Source: Cichorium intybus (Eukaryota > Streptophyta > Magnoliopsida > Asterales > Asteraceae). From it: a stretch of 64,000 nt of DNA. The notes below the pieces were generated by a model, which did no database searches, was not told where the DNA came from, and saw only the letters and a list, made by a program, of their open reading frames with translations. The position numbers and the translations under genes are program-made. Below, in pieces: positions 20,552 through 31,344 of the stretch. The stretch covers positions 61,617,729-61,681,728 of the forward strand of contig CM042010.1 of assembly GCA_023525715.1 (NCBI GenBank). The letters run 5' to 3'. How positions within the stretch are numbered: the first letter of the stretch is position 1; every line of letters starts with the position of its first letter.

Positions 20552-20866
20552 CTATATCTTTCTTTCTCTTATAAGTTTTTTAACTTTAATTTGATCTGTA
20601 TAATCTTTGTATGATATAAAATCGTTCATATGACTAAGTCTTTTTAAACAATTAATTTCAGAATCAATTTGTAGTTTATAGAGAGAATAAAACTTTTCGT
20701 TTTCTTCTTTTATTTCTATCAAATCATACATAGTAAATACTATACTACGATGATCTAAAATTGTTATGGCCTGGTGGCTTTTATTTAAGAGATAATTAAG
20801 ATAATCTAAATTATTAAATTGTCTTGGTTGTCCATTTTCATAAACAAGCCAGAAGTTGTTGTTCAT
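20552..20866 (-). CDS. EPRV 104-aa ORF of unknown function
   Basis: Starts MNNNFWLVYENGQPRQFNN and ends KLIRERKI. It lies only in CP-type copies, between the small basic ORF and CP, and is open in both full copies. No motif recognised; mixed charge, Leu/Ile-rich, no signal peptide or membrane segment seen. An aphid-transmission factor would normally lie before VAP and be longer, so I do not call it that. Confidence 0.6.
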   Translation of the reverse strand: MNNNFWLVYENGQPRQFNNLDYLNYLLNKSHQAITILDHRSIVFTMYDLIEIKEENEKFYSLYKLQIDSEINCLKRLSHMNDFISYKDYTDQIKVKKLIRERKI

Positions 20867-20872
20867 TATTTT

Positions 20873-21022
20873 TTAGTCATAACAATTGCTTTCAAATAGT
20901 TGATCTAATATATCATTATTTATATAATTTTCTAATATAATATTTTTATAACTATTTTCTTTATTTCTTTTATACTTTTTAAACCATGTTTTGAAATTTT
21001 GTAACATATTTTTGATTACCAT
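20873..21022 (-). CDS. EPRV small basic ORF, 49 aa, CP-type
   Basis: Same ORF as at 11224-11370 with one extra codon near the end. It ends in ATGACTAA, the point where RT-type copies start the protease. Confidence 0.5.
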   Translation of the reverse strand: MVIKNMLQNFKTWFKKYKRNKENSYKNIILENYINNDILDQLFESNCYD

Positions 21023-21193
21023 GTTAAAGGTGGTTTGATAGAGAGTGGTTGTTTAGTATTTTTAACTTCTAATAATTTATAAATCTGTTCAATTTTTTGT
21101 AATATCTCTGGTATTTGTTTTACCAATAATTGTTGTTTCATCTTTCATTTGTAATTCTATATCATTTATTTTACTACTAGATGATTCTGTCAT
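21016..21193 (-). pseudogene. EPRV VAP with 62-nt deletion
   Basis: The start and end are normal, but 62 nt are missing from the middle of the coiled coil near 21135, which shifts the frame. Confidence 0.8.
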
Positions 21194-22104
21194 ATTCTTA
21201 AACTTAATGATCTAATCATTTCTTTTATTTCTTCAATGTTTTCATTTTTTCTATTTTCAGTAGATGTTGAAGGTTGTATTTCTGAAATAGAGGATCTTCC
21301 TATAATTGTTGAAATTGGAGGCTCTATTATTGGGTCTCTTTTAACTAAAGGTGTAATTATTTGTTGTCGAAAATTTGTTTCATAAACTGGTTTATTATCT
21401 ATTCTTTTTGGTGATTCAAGAGATAATAAAGGTTCAAATAGTTTATCAATATGAATTCTATCTTCTGTTTTAAATGTAATACTATGATGAGAATTTGTTA
21501 ATGCATAGTTTATTTGATATGTTAAAGTAAAAGGATGATTTCCTTTTAACATAAAATTTTGTCTTAATAATTTATATCTTACTGTAATACTATTACTTAG
21601 ATTTCTATCTTTTAAACTACGTCCTAATTGTATATTTATATTAAATTTTATTTTTCCTTCAATTAAATTTCCTTTTCCTTTTGCAATAATACTTTCTTGA
21701 CTATTAATTATACGATCATCTCTAATTTCTAATTCTATTGGTGTATCTAAATCACTAAAAGTACTTTTCAAAATTACTTGAATTGTAGATATATGAATAT
21801 ATGCTATCTTTGATCGATCTATTTCTTTGATATGTTGTATTTTATTTTTGATTTGTTGTTTATTAATAATAGGTATAATTATATTTCCTTGAGTTGATTC
21901 TATAGGTATCGGTTCTTCACCTACTATTTTACCATAATAAATAATATTTTTTCTTGAAAATAGATTTTTAAGTGTATCATACTTAAAATTATGTTTTTTT
22001 GATAATGTAAAATTTGATTTTCTAATAGCATCTTTATTTATATTTTTTTTACTGATAAGAGCATCAAATATATATCCTGATTCATTTTCTTCGTTACTTA
22101 TCAT
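21190..22104 (-). CDS. EPRV MP with N terminus taken from leader repeat
   Basis: Open for 304 codons. The body matches the 316-aa MP from about residue 16 onward, but the first codons (MISNEEN) come from the post-primer-site repeat ATGATAAGTAACGA, joined in frame. The usual MMSTSNENNESIII start is missing. The TGA stop overlaps VAP. Confidence 0.75.
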   Translation of the reverse strand: MISNEENESGYIFDALISKKNINKDAIRKSNFTLSKKHNFKYDTLKNLFSRKNIIYYGKIVGEEPIPIESTQGNIIIPIINKQQIKNKIQHIKEIDRSKIAYIHISTIQVILKSTFSDLDTPIELEIRDDRIINSQESIIAKGKGNLIEGKIKFNINIQLGRSLKDRNLSNSITVRYKLLRQNFMLKGNHPFTLTYQINYALTNSHHSITFKTEDRIHIDKLFEPLLSLESPKRIDNKPVYETNFRQQIITPLVKRDPIIEPPISTIIGRSSISEIQPSTSTENRKNENIEEIKEMIRSLSLRI

Positions 22105-22121
22105 TAAATCGTTACTTAGCT

Positions 22122-23017
22122 TTGAATCAGGATATATATTTGATGTTCTAGTTAATAAAAATAATATAAATAAAGATGCTATTAGAAAATCAAATTTTAC
22201 ATTATCAGAAAAACATAATTTTAAATACGATACACTTAAAAATCTATTTTCAAGAAAAAATATTATTTATTATGGTAAAATAGTAGGTGAAGAACCGATA
22301 CCTATAGAATCAACTCAAGGAAATATAATTATACCTATTATTAATAAACAACAAATCAAAAATAAAATACAACATATCAAATAAATAGATCGATCAAAGA
22401 TAGCATATATTCATATATCTACAATTCAAGTAATTTTGAAAAGTACTTTTAGTGATTTAGATACACCAATAGAATTAGAAATTAGAGATGATCGTATAAT
22501 TAATAGTCAAGAAAGTATTATTGCAAAAGGAAAAGGAAATTTAATTGAAGGAAAAATAAAATTTAATATAAATATACAATTAGGACTTAGTTTAAAAGAT
22601 AGAAATCTAAGTAATAGTATTACAGTAAGATATAAATTATTAAGACAAAATTTTATGTTAAAAGGAAATCATCCTTTTACTTTAACATATCAAATAAACT
22701 ATGCATTAACAAATTCTCATCATAGTATTACATTTAAAACAGAAGATAGAATTCATATTGATAAACTATTTGAACCTTTATTATCTCTTGAATCACCAAA
22801 AAGAATAGATAATAAACCAGTTTATGAAACAGATTTTCGACAACAAATAATTACACCTTTAGTTAAAAGAGACCCAATAATAGAGCCTCCAATTTCAACA
22901 ATTATAGGAAGATCCTCTATTTCAGAAATACAACCTTCAACATCTACGGAAAATAGAAAAGATGAAAATATTGAAGAAATAAAAGAAATGATTAGATCAT
23001 TAAGTTTACGAATATGA
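22122..23017 (+). pseudogene. EPRV MP, 5' truncated with nonsense
   Basis: Begins at about MP codon 20 (SGYIFD) directly at a head-to-head joint with the previous minus copy. A Glu codon is TAA at 22382-22384; downstream 193 codons are open. Confidence 0.8.
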
Positions 23018-23253
23018 CAGAATCATCTAGTAGTAAAATAAATGATATAGAATTACAAATGAAAGATGAAATGACAGTAAATGAAAAAATGCATATAATA
23101 AATAAAAAACTAAACAATCTCATAGAAATGAAAAAACAATTATTGGTAAAACAAATACCAGAGATATTACAAAAAATTGAACAGATTTATAAATTATTAG
23201 AAGTTCAAAATACTAAACAACCACTTTCTATCAAACCACCTTTAACATGGTAA
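23014..23253 (+). CDS. EPRV VAP-like protein, 79 aa
   Basis: Open copy, nearly identical to 10991-11230 (one Gln is Lys, one Lys is Gln). Same overlaps with MP and the next small ORF. Confidence 0.65.
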   Translation: MTESSSSKINDIELQMKDEMTVNEKMHIINKKLNNLIEMKKQLLVKQIPEILQKIEQIYKLLEVQNTKQPLSIKPPLTW

Positions 23254-23393
23254 TCAAAAATATGTTACAAAAATTCAAAACATGGTTTAAAAAGTATAAA
23301 AGAAATAAAGAAAATAGTTATAAAAATATTATATTAAGAAATTATATAAATAATGATATATTAGATCAATTATTTAGTAATTGTCATGACTAA
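23247..23393 (+). CDS. EPRV small basic ORF, 48 aa
   Basis: Open copy bridging VAP and PR-RT, overlapping both. Confidence 0.5.
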   Translation: MVIKNMLQKFKTWFKKYKRNKENSYKNIILRNYINNDILDQLFSNCHD

Positions 23394-25404
23394 TAATAAA
23401 TATAGCAAATATAGCAATCAAAAAAGTAAAGAAAAACCTAAAGTTAACCCTAATAGTACATTTATAACAACCACAATAGATAATCGAAAAGTAATCGCAT
23501 ATATTGATATAGGTGCAACACTATGTTTTGGAAAAAAGAATATTTTAGCAAAATGGGAAAAACTTAAAATACCAATTAAAATTACTATTGCTGATAAATC
23601 TGTACATAACATTTGGTATGTAGGAAGAAATATTAGTGTTATTATGGAAAAAACTCCTTTTATCACACCAACCATATATCAACATGATTCAGGAATAGAT
23701 CTTGTTATTGGAAATAATTTTTTAAAATTATATAATCCTTTTGTTCAAACAACCGAATACATAAGCATCAAACACCCATCTAAAGGAATTATAAAAACCT
23801 CTATAATTAAACAATATGATCTTATTAAAATAATGAAACAAGAAGTTGGTTTTCAACTACGAGTATTATTAACATTAACAAAAGATATTGCTGAAAAACA
23901 ACTAGAAGAAGTATGTAGTGAAAATCCATTAGATCAATTAAAAAACACAAATAATCAAGAAATAAAAATACTACTAAAAGATCCTAAAGCAGAAATTAAT
24001 GTACATAATAAAATACCATATAGTATAAAAGATGTAAATGAGTTTAAAACCGAATGTAGTCAGCTTTTAGAAAAAGGAATTATAAGAAATAGCACGAGTC
24101 CACACTCTGCACCCGCCTTTTATGTAGAAAATCATAATGAAATAAAACGAGGAAAAAGAAGAATGGTTATTAATTATAAAAAAATGAATGATGCAACTAT
24201 TGGAGATTCATATAAATTACCAAGAAAAGAATACATTTTAGAAAAACTAAAAGGAAATACACACTTTAGCACATTTGATGCAAAATCAGGATATTGGCAA
24301 CTACGACTACACGAAGATACGAAACCACTAACGGCTTTTTCATGTCCACCTCAGCGACACTACGAATGGAACGTTCTACCATTTGGTCTAAAACAAGCAC
24401 CCGCAATATATCAAAGGTTTATGGATTCAACCTTAAATGGTTTGGATCAAATATGTCTTGCATATATTGATGATATTAATGTTTTTACCAATGGAAATGA
24501 ACAATTACACCTTGAAGCAGTTATTAAAGTTTTACAAAGAATAAAAGAAAAAGGTTTAGTTTTATCAAAAAAGAAATCTAAACTTTTACAAACTAAAGTT
24601 GAATATTTAGGACTAAAAATCGAAGAAAACGGACAACTTTCTTTAACAGATAATGTTCGAGAAAAATTGTATTTATTTCCCGATAAACTAGAAAACCGGA
24701 AACAAATACAACGATTTCTTGGCTGTTTAAACTACATCGCAGAACAAGGTTTTCTAAAAAATTTAGCAAATGAAAGAAGAATTTTACAAAAGAAAATATC
24801 AGAAAAAATACCATGGTCTTGGACCAATGAAGATACTATTTTAGTCAAAAATATAAAAGAAAAAATTCATGTTTTACCAACACTATACAACTCGCAACCG
24901 GACGACTTTTTAATAGTCGAAACCGATGCATCAAAAGATACATGGGCAGGATGCCTAAAAGCAATTATACATGGAAAAATATTATTGGGTTTAGACACCG
25001 AGGGAAACCTTCTGCCTAAACTATTCGAAGCATACAGTGATACGAAAGTATCATCAAAAGTATACACTAATACGAAAGTATTACCAGAAGCATACAGTGA
25101 TACGAAAGTATTACCAGAAGCATACAGTGATACGAAAGTATCATCAAAAGTAAACAGTAATACGAAAGTATTACCAGAAGCATACATTGATACAAAAGTA
25201 TCATCAGAAGTATTAAAAACTGATAAATACGAGAAAAAATTATGTAAATATGTATCGGGAACATTTTCCCAATCTGAACAAAACTACAGTACACATGAAA
25301 GAGAAACACTGGCATGTCTCAGAACCTTAAAGAAATGGAAAATCGATCTACTACAGACAAGATTTGAACTCCGAACAGATTCAAAATATCTAAATATCTG
25401 TTAG
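23386..25404 (+). CDS. EPRV protease-reverse transcriptase-RNase H, C-terminal frameshift
   Basis: The longest open copy, 672 codons. The protease motif at residues 41-44 reads DIGA, where other copies have DTGA; loss of that Thr should damage the protease. RT follows, with QLRLHEDT and PFGLKQAP boxes and Y360-I-D-D363; the residue two after the last Asp is Asn rather than Ile. RNase H begins at TDAS (Asp514), is interrupted by six 10-residue repeats (about 549-608), and continues through STHERETLA and RTDSKYL. An 8-nt tandem duplication near 25392 then shifts the frame and ends it. RNase H sequence continues out of frame to 25457. Confidence 0.9.
   Translation: MTNNKYSKYSNQKSKEKPKVNPNSTFITTTIDNRKVIAYIDIGATLCFGKKNILAKWEKLKIPIKITIADKSVHNIWYVGRNISVIMEKTPFITPTIYQHDSGIDLVIGNNFLKLYNPFVQTTEYISIKHPSKGIIKTSIIKQYDLIKIMKQEVGFQLRVLLTLTKDIAEKQLEEVCSENPLDQLKNTNNQEIKILLKDPKAEINVHNKIPYSIKDVNEFKTECSQLLEKGIIRNSTSPHSAPAFYVENHNEIKRGKRRMVINYKKMNDATIGDSYKLPRKEYILEKLKGNTHFSTFDAKSGYWQLRLHEDTKPLTAFSCPPQRHYEWNVLPFGLKQAPAIYQRFMDSTLNGLDQICLAYIDDINVFTNGNEQLHLEAVIKVLQRIKEKGLVLSKKKSKLLQTKVEYLGLKIEENGQLSLTDNVREKLYLFPDKLENRKQIQRFLGCLNYIAEQGFLKNLANERRILQKKISEKIPWSWTNEDTILVKNIKEKIHVLPTLYNSQPDDFLIVETDASKDTWAGCLKAIIHGKILLGLDTEGNLLPKLFEAYSDTKVSSKVYTNTKVLPEAYSDTKVLPEAYSDTKVSSKVNSNTKVLPEAYIDTKVSSEVLKTDKYEKKLCKYVSGTFSQSEQNYSTHERETLACLRTLKKWKIDLLQTRFELRTDSKYLNIC
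25035..25213 (+). repeat. 30-bp hairpin repeat array, 6 units
   Basis: Stems at 25038, 25068, 25098, 25128, 25158 and 25188, in the same unit order as 9927-10108, including the hybrid third unit and final AAAA loop. In frame with RNase H on both sides. Confidence 0.9.
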
Positions 25405-25457
25405 GATTCTGGCGATACAAGTTACAAGAAGATTACTGTCGAGGAAGGCTAATCCGT

Positions 25458-25804
25458 TGGAGCTACACAACAATTCTAGTAGATTAGAAATAAAAAAATG
25501 ATTAACAACGATTTAATTAATAAGCTAAGTAAATAAGCTAAGTAACGATTTTACTATATCAGAGCTAAGTAACGATTTTACTATATCAAAGCTAAGTAAC
25601 GATTTAATGATTAGTAACGATTTTACTATATCAGAGCTAAGTAACAATTTAATTCTTGATAAGTAACGAGCTAAACTACAATCTAATATGACAAATAACA
25701 ATATTTAATTAGAAAGATAAGTCAAGATTGAAAGCTAAGTTATGATTTTAATAAATACTATAATTAGTAAATATAAGCAACGATTTAATTAAAAAACAAC
25801 TCTT
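25458..25804 (+). repeat. EPRV post-primer-site leader repeats, primer site absent
   Basis: RNase H sequence joins leader here, skipping TAV, promoter and primer binding site. Copies of TATCAGAGCTAAGTAACGA and TTTTACTATATC recur between 25540 and 25650, then unique leader runs to the MP start. Confidence 0.8.
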
Positions 25805-26755
25805 ATGATGTCTACATCTAACGAGAATAATGAATCAATAATTACTAATAACGAATAAAATGAATCAGGATATATATTTGATGCTCTAGTTAGTAAAAAT
25901 AATATAAATAAAGATGCTATTAGAAAATCAAATTTTACATTATCAGAAAAACATAATTTTAAATACGATACACTTAAAAATCTATTTTCAAGAAAAAATA
26001 TTATTTATTATGGTAAAATAGTAGGTGAAGAACCGATACCTATAGAATCAACTCAAGGAAATATAATTATACCTATTATTAATAAACAACAAATCAAAAA
26101 TAAAATACAACATATCAAAGAAATAGATCGATCAAAGATAGCATATATTCATATATCTACAATTCAAGTAATTTTGAAAAGTACTTTTAGTGATTTAGAT
26201 ACACCAGTAGAATTAGAAATTAGAGATGATCGTATAATTAATAGTCAAGAAAGTATTATTGCAAAAGGAAAAGGAAATTTAATTGAAGGAAAAATAAAAT
26301 TTAATATAAATATACAATTAGGACTTAGTTTAAAAGATAGAAATCTAAGTAATAGTATTATAGTAAGATATAAATTATTAAGACAAAATTTTATGTTAAA
26401 AGGAAATCATCCTTTTACTTTAACATATCAAATAAACTATGCATTAACAAATTCTCATCATAGTATTACATTTAAAACAGAAGATAGAATTCATATTGAT
26501 AAACTATTTGAACCTTTATTATCTCTTGAATCACCAAAAAGAATAGATAATAAACCAGTTTATGAAACAGATTTTCGACAACAAATAATTACACCTTTAG
26601 TTAAAAGAGACCCAATAATAGAGCCTCCAATTTCAACAATTATAGGAAGATCCTCTATTTCAGAAATACAACCTTCAACATCTACGGAAAATAGAAAAGA
26701 TGAAAATATTGAAGAAATAAAAGAAATGATTAGATCATTAAGTTTACGAATATGA
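25805..26755 (+). pseudogene. EPRV MP, one early nonsense codon
   Basis: Full 317-codon frame. Codon 18 is TAA instead of Glu (25856-25858); otherwise close to the open copy at 54101-55051. Confidence 0.8.
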
Positions 26756-26991
26756 CAGAATCATCTATTAGTAAAATAAATGATATAGAATTACAAATGA
26801 AAGATGAAATGACAGTAAATGAAAAAATGCATATAATAAATAAAAAACTAAACAATCTCATAGAAATGAAACAACAATTATTGGTAAAACAAATACCAGA
26901 GATATTACAAAAAATTGAACAAATTTATAAATTATTAGAAGTTCAAAATACTAAACAACCACTTTCTATCAAACCACCTTTAACATGGTAA
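26752..26991 (+). CDS. EPRV VAP-like protein, 79 aa
   Basis: Open copy with one early Ser to Ile change. Confidence 0.65.
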   Translation: MTESSISKINDIELQMKDEMTVNEKMHIINKKLNNLIEMKQQLLVKQIPEILQKIEQIYKLLEVQNTKQPLSIKPPLTW

Positions 26992-27131
26992 TCAAAAATA
27001 TGTTACAAAAATTCAAAACATGGTTTAAAATGTATAAAAGAAATAAAGAAAATAGTTATAAAAATATTATATTAAAAAATTATATAAATAATGATACATT
27101 AGATCAATTATTTAGTAATTGTCATGACTAA
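26985..27131 (+). CDS. EPRV small basic ORF, 48 aa
   Basis: Open copy bridging VAP and PR-RT; a Lys is Met and an Ile is Thr compared with other copies. Confidence 0.5.
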   Translation: MVIKNMLQKFKTWFKMYKRNKENSYKNIILKNYINNDTLDQLFSNCHD

Positions 27132-29275
27132 TAATAAATATAGCAAATATAGCAATCAAAAAAGTAAAGAAAAACCTAAAGTTAACCCTAATAGTACATT
27201 TATAACAACCACAATAGATAATCGAAAAGTAATCGCATATATTGATACAGGTGCAACACTATGTTTTGGAAAAAAGAATATTTTAGCAAAATGGGAAAAA
27301 CTTAAAATACCAATTAAAATTACTATTGCTGATAAATCTGTACATAACATTTGGTATGTAGGAAGAAATATTAGTGTTATTATAGAAAAAACTCTTTTTA
27401 TCACACCAACCATATATCAACATGATTCAGGAATAGATCTTGTTATTGGAAATAATTTTTTAAAATTATATAATCCTTTTGTTCAAACAACCGAATACAT
27501 AAGCATCAAACACCCATCTAAAGGAATTATAAAAACCTCTATAATTAAACAATATGATCTTATTAAAATAATGAAACAAGAAGTTGGTTTTCAACTACGA
27601 GTATTATTAACATTAACAAAAGATATTGCTGAAAAACAACTAGAAGAAGTATGTAGTGAAAATCCATTAGATCAATTAAAAAACACAAATAATCAAGAAA
27701 TTAAAATACTACTAAAAGATCCTAAAGCAGAAATTAATGTACCTAATAAAATATCATATTGTATAAAAGATGTAAATGAGTTTAAAACCGAATGTAGTCA
27801 GCTTTTAGAAAAAGGAATTATAAGAAATAGCACGAGTCCACACTCTGCACCCGCCTTTTATGTAGAAAATCATAATGAAATAAAACGAGGAAAAAGAAGA
27901 ATGGTTATTAATTATAAAAAAATGAATGATGCAACTATTGGAGATTCATATAAATTACCAAGAAAAGAATACATTTTAGAAAAACTAAAAGGAAATACAC
28001 ACTTTAGCACATTTGATGCAAAATCAGGATATTGGCAACTACGACTACACGAAGATACGAAACCACTAACGGCTTTTTCATGTCCACCTCAGCGACACTA
28101 CGAATGGAACGTTCTACCATTTGGTCTAAAACAAGCACCCGCAATATATCAAAGGTTTATGGATTCAACCTTAAATGGTTTGGATCAAATATGTCTTGCA
28201 TATATTGATGATATTAATGTTTTTACCAATGGAAATGAACAATTACACCTTGAAGCAGTTATTAAAGTTTTACAAAGAATAAAAGAAAAAGGTTTAGTTT
28301 TATCAAAAAAGAAATCTAAACTTTTACAAACTAAAGTTGAATATTTAGGACTAAAAATCGAAGAAAACAGACAACTTCCTTTAACAGATAATGTTCGAGA
28401 AAAATTGTATTTATTTCCCGATAAACTAGAAAACCGGAAAGAAATACAACGATTTCTTGGCTGTTTAAACTACATCGCAGAACAAGGTTTTCTAAAAAAT
28501 TTAGCAAATGAAAGAAGAATTTTACAAAAGAAAATATCAGAAAAAATACCATGGTCTTGGACCAATGAAGATACTATTTTAGTCAAAAATATAAAAGAAA
28601 AAATTCATGTTTTACCAACACTATACAACTCGCAACCGGACGACTTTTTAATAGTCGAAACGGATGCATCAAAAGATACATGGGCAGGATGCCTAAAAGC
28701 AATTATACATGGAAAAATATTATTGGGTTTAGACACCGAGAGAAACCTTCTGCCTAAACCATTCGAAGCATACAGTGATACGAAAGTATCATCAAAAGTA
28801 TACAGTAATACGAAGCATACAGTGATACGAAAGTATTACCAGAAGCATACAGTGATACGAAAGTATCATCAAAAGTAAACAGTAATACGAAAGTATTACC
28901 AGAAGCATACATTGATACAAAAGTATCATCAGAAGTATTAAAAACTGATAAATACGAGAAAAATTATGTAAATATGTATCGGGAACATTTTCCCAAACTG
29001 AACAAAACTACAGTACACATGAAAGAGAAACACTGGCATGTCTCAGAACCTTAAAGAAATGGAAAATCGATCTACTACAGACAAGATTTGAACTCCGAAC
29101 AGATTCAAAATATCTGTTAGGATTCTGGTGATACAAGTTACAAGAAGATTACTGTCGAGGAAGGCTAATCCGTTGGCAGTTACAATTACACCAGTTTCAT
29201 CCATATCTCAGGTACATAAAGAGTGAGCACAACCACATAGCAGATACATTGACGAGAGAATGGAAGCCATTATGA
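27124..29275 (+). pseudogene. EPRV PR-RT-RNase H, frame lost in repeat array
   Basis: The protease has DTGA. RT is open and carries the same YIDDIN change as 23386-25404. The frame is lost inside the repeat array near 28812, where part of a unit is missing, giving a 584-codon ORF. RNase H follows in another frame with one further break: CGA to TGA after FW near 29129. A missing A near 28962 also changes frame. It ends by overlapping the TAV start by 16 nt. Confidence 0.9.
28773..28933 (+). repeat. 30-bp hairpin repeat array, about 5 units, one truncated
   Basis: First stem 28776-28791, then a unit cut after AATACGAAG and fused to the next CATACAG, then G, A and AAAA-loop units. The out-of-phase deletion shows that unit loss here breaks the reading frame. 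Confidence 0.85.
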
Positions 29276-30639
29276 AGCAAATCCAGCACCAGCTAAAACA
29301 GAAGCAGGAACAACAAGTAGCCATGATGAAGCAACTAGAAACAATCAAGAAAGAAGAAGAACAGCTCCAACAAACACTGCAGATATTGTCAACACAGTTC
29401 ACTCCAGTCAAAGAAGACGCAGAAAAGTCAACAGGCAGTTCAACCATTCCACCTACACCAACAATCCAGCAAATTTCATCAGACAGTTCCGATAAACAAC
29501 AGGAGAAGCCATCATCATCCACATGTAACACTCAAGAAACATTCAAAACTCATCAACAATCAACTGATGCAGAAACGAAGAAATGGTACATTATTTTTAA
29601 CGGACCACACAAAGGAATCTATAACGATTGGGGAATTGCAAATTCTCATATCGTTGGAAAGAACGTTACACACAAAAGTTACAAAACAAAAGCTGAAGCA
29701 GAAACAGCATTCAGAGAAGCATACAAAACGGTTACAACTGAAACCGTTGAAAAATCATCAAAGACAACCATCCTTGGAACCCTTTTAAAAACAGAACCAC
29801 AACCAAAGTCTTTAAACCAGTTAAACGCAGCCAAAGCAGCCCTACAAGCTATACCATTTACCAAAGAAAAAGAATTAATGAAAAAACCAACCACAGAAAA
29901 ATTCGCAAAGTTATGGGATAGTCTAGTCTCTTACACAGAGGTCCATTCACTAATGGGCTTTTACCGAGTCATAAGAAAGCCAGGCCCAAAAGCAATCTTC
30001 TTAGCCAACCTTACCGATCCAATGACTCTTTGGGAATATTTCACCCATGGATTCATCGATACAATCTACCTAAATGGAAACAACCTACAATGCATAAGTG
30101 AATTTCCAACTAATTTTCAATCAGTTATTCGCCATTACAAGACACGTTTTGCAAAAGAACGTGATTTATTCATTAAATTACATTCCAGTTATCCATTTTT
30201 CGATGAAGACTCTCAACTACTAGTTCCAAGTATTACATTTGCATACATGGGAATTAGTAATGGATCCAAGCCAACAAAAGATGAACTACCACACAAAACA
30301 CCAACACAAGACCATCTAATTTTTGCATTAGCAGGAGTTTATTTAGCCTCTTCAAGAATAGGCAATGGAAAAGATCAAAAATCACAAGTCAGGATAAACT
30401 ATTGCAGTAAAAGATTTCTGTTATATACTACAAATAACACAGAAATATCAACTGAAGGAATGCAAGCCGTAGAACGATTTGAAGAACCATTTGAAACATT
30501 GTCGCATCATCTTGCCGTTCTACCTGCAGAAATTAAAAAACAATTATGCAAGCATATTATGCATTTTCCACGTCACCAATGCAATTATTGTCAAGAAAAC
30601 AAGGACGAGACACCATTCATGGAGACAATGGAAGAATAG
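29260..30639 (+). CDS. EPRV TAV, intact 459 aa
   Basis: Complete reading frame. Residues ~5-45 are a Gln/Lys/Glu-rich coiled coil, ~50-105 a Ser/Thr/Pro linker, and ~109-155 the caulimovirus viroplasmin domain (WYIIFNGPHKGIYNDWG to FREAYK). A central linker rich in Lys/Gln/Ala follows, then a long conserved C-terminal region (WDSLVSYTEVHSLMGFY onward). Near the end KHIMHFPRHQCNYCQ offers a His/Cys cluster that could bind zinc. Known family roles: viroplasm matrix, translation reinitiation and silencing suppression. The ATG lies in the last RT codons. Confidence 0.9.
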   Translation: MEAIMKQIQHQLKQKQEQQVAMMKQLETIKKEEEQLQQTLQILSTQFTPVKEDAEKSTGSSTIPPTPTIQQISSDSSDKQQEKPSSSTCNTQETFKTHQQSTDAETKKWYIIFNGPHKGIYNDWGIANSHIVGKNVTHKSYKTKAEAETAFREAYKTVTTETVEKSSKTTILGTLLKTEPQPKSLNQLNAAKAALQAIPFTKEKELMKKPTTEKFAKLWDSLVSYTEVHSLMGFYRVIRKPGPKAIFLANLTDPMTLWEYFTHGFIDTIYLNGNNLQCISEFPTNFQSVIRHYKTRFAKERDLFIKLHSSYPFFDEDSQLLVPSITFAYMGISNGSKPTKDELPHKTPTQDHLIFALAGVYLASSRIGNGKDQKSQVRINYCSKRFLLYTTNNTEISTEGMQAVERFEEPFETLSHHLAVLPAEIKKQLCKHIMHFPRHQCNYCQENKDETPFMETMEE

Positions 30640-31161
30640 TACACAACAGTATACCGCACTCAACAAAAGCAATCAACGACGCTTAATTCACGGTGGTGAG
30701 GATTTGGATTTATTCACAAAGAATATTTGTGAACCCCACCCTCATCATATCTACCATTATGTAGACTTTTATATTTTGTCGTTTGTTTTCCATTATGTAA
30801 ATTAGGTGCTAGTCACCATCATGTAGTTTGTCTTTATTGTTATGGTGCTAGACACAATAATGTAGTGCTAGACACCACTAGTTAGTGTATTATTAGTGTA
30901 GGATACTATTAGACTCTAGAAGAGTCCTCATGTACTATAAATAAGGCATTTGCCTAGTGTAATAAATCAGAGCTTATTTGTGTTAAGTTTTGAGTGCTCT
31001 CAAAATTCCTCTGTTGAAGCCTTATGCTTCTGAATAGCAGAGTTCTCTGTTGAAGCCTCGCGCTTCTGAATAGCAGAGCCTATCGAAGTATCCACGAAGC
31101 AGTTAATCAACGCATCATCCAGACACCAGTCAGGTACATCCTTTACACATCCTCATACATC
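30640..31161 (+). promoter_or_regulatory. EPRV promoter and 5' leader
   Basis: GTGCTAGACAC boxes, GACTCT-AGA-AGAGTC inverted repeat, TATA box (30935-30946), AGGCA/TGCCT inverted repeat, AATAAA (about 30960), and two stem-loop units (about 31008-31080). Confidence 0.85.
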
Positions 31162-31344
31162 ATGACCGATTCGAAAATACAAATACAAAACAATCGATAT
31201 TATTTTGCATTAAAGATTCATAAACAAAGATTTAAAAATAGAATTGGACGTAATATCCATCTCCCTGTAACACAGTTAGAGGCTGATATCTACGATAATC
31301 AACTTAAGTATCTACATGCAAGAATTTCAGAAACCACATGTTAA
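31162..31344 (+). CDS. EPRV leader ORF, 60 aa
   Basis: Open copy with two conservative changes (Glu to Gly, Val to Ala). Confidence 0.65.
   Translation: MTDSKIQIQNNRYYFALKIHKQRFKNRIGRNIHLPVTQLEADIYDNQLKYLHARISETTC

Noticed and set aside
20552..20866. Aphid-transmission factor
   Set aside because: Wrong position (after VAP, before CP) and too short for that family; left unassigned.
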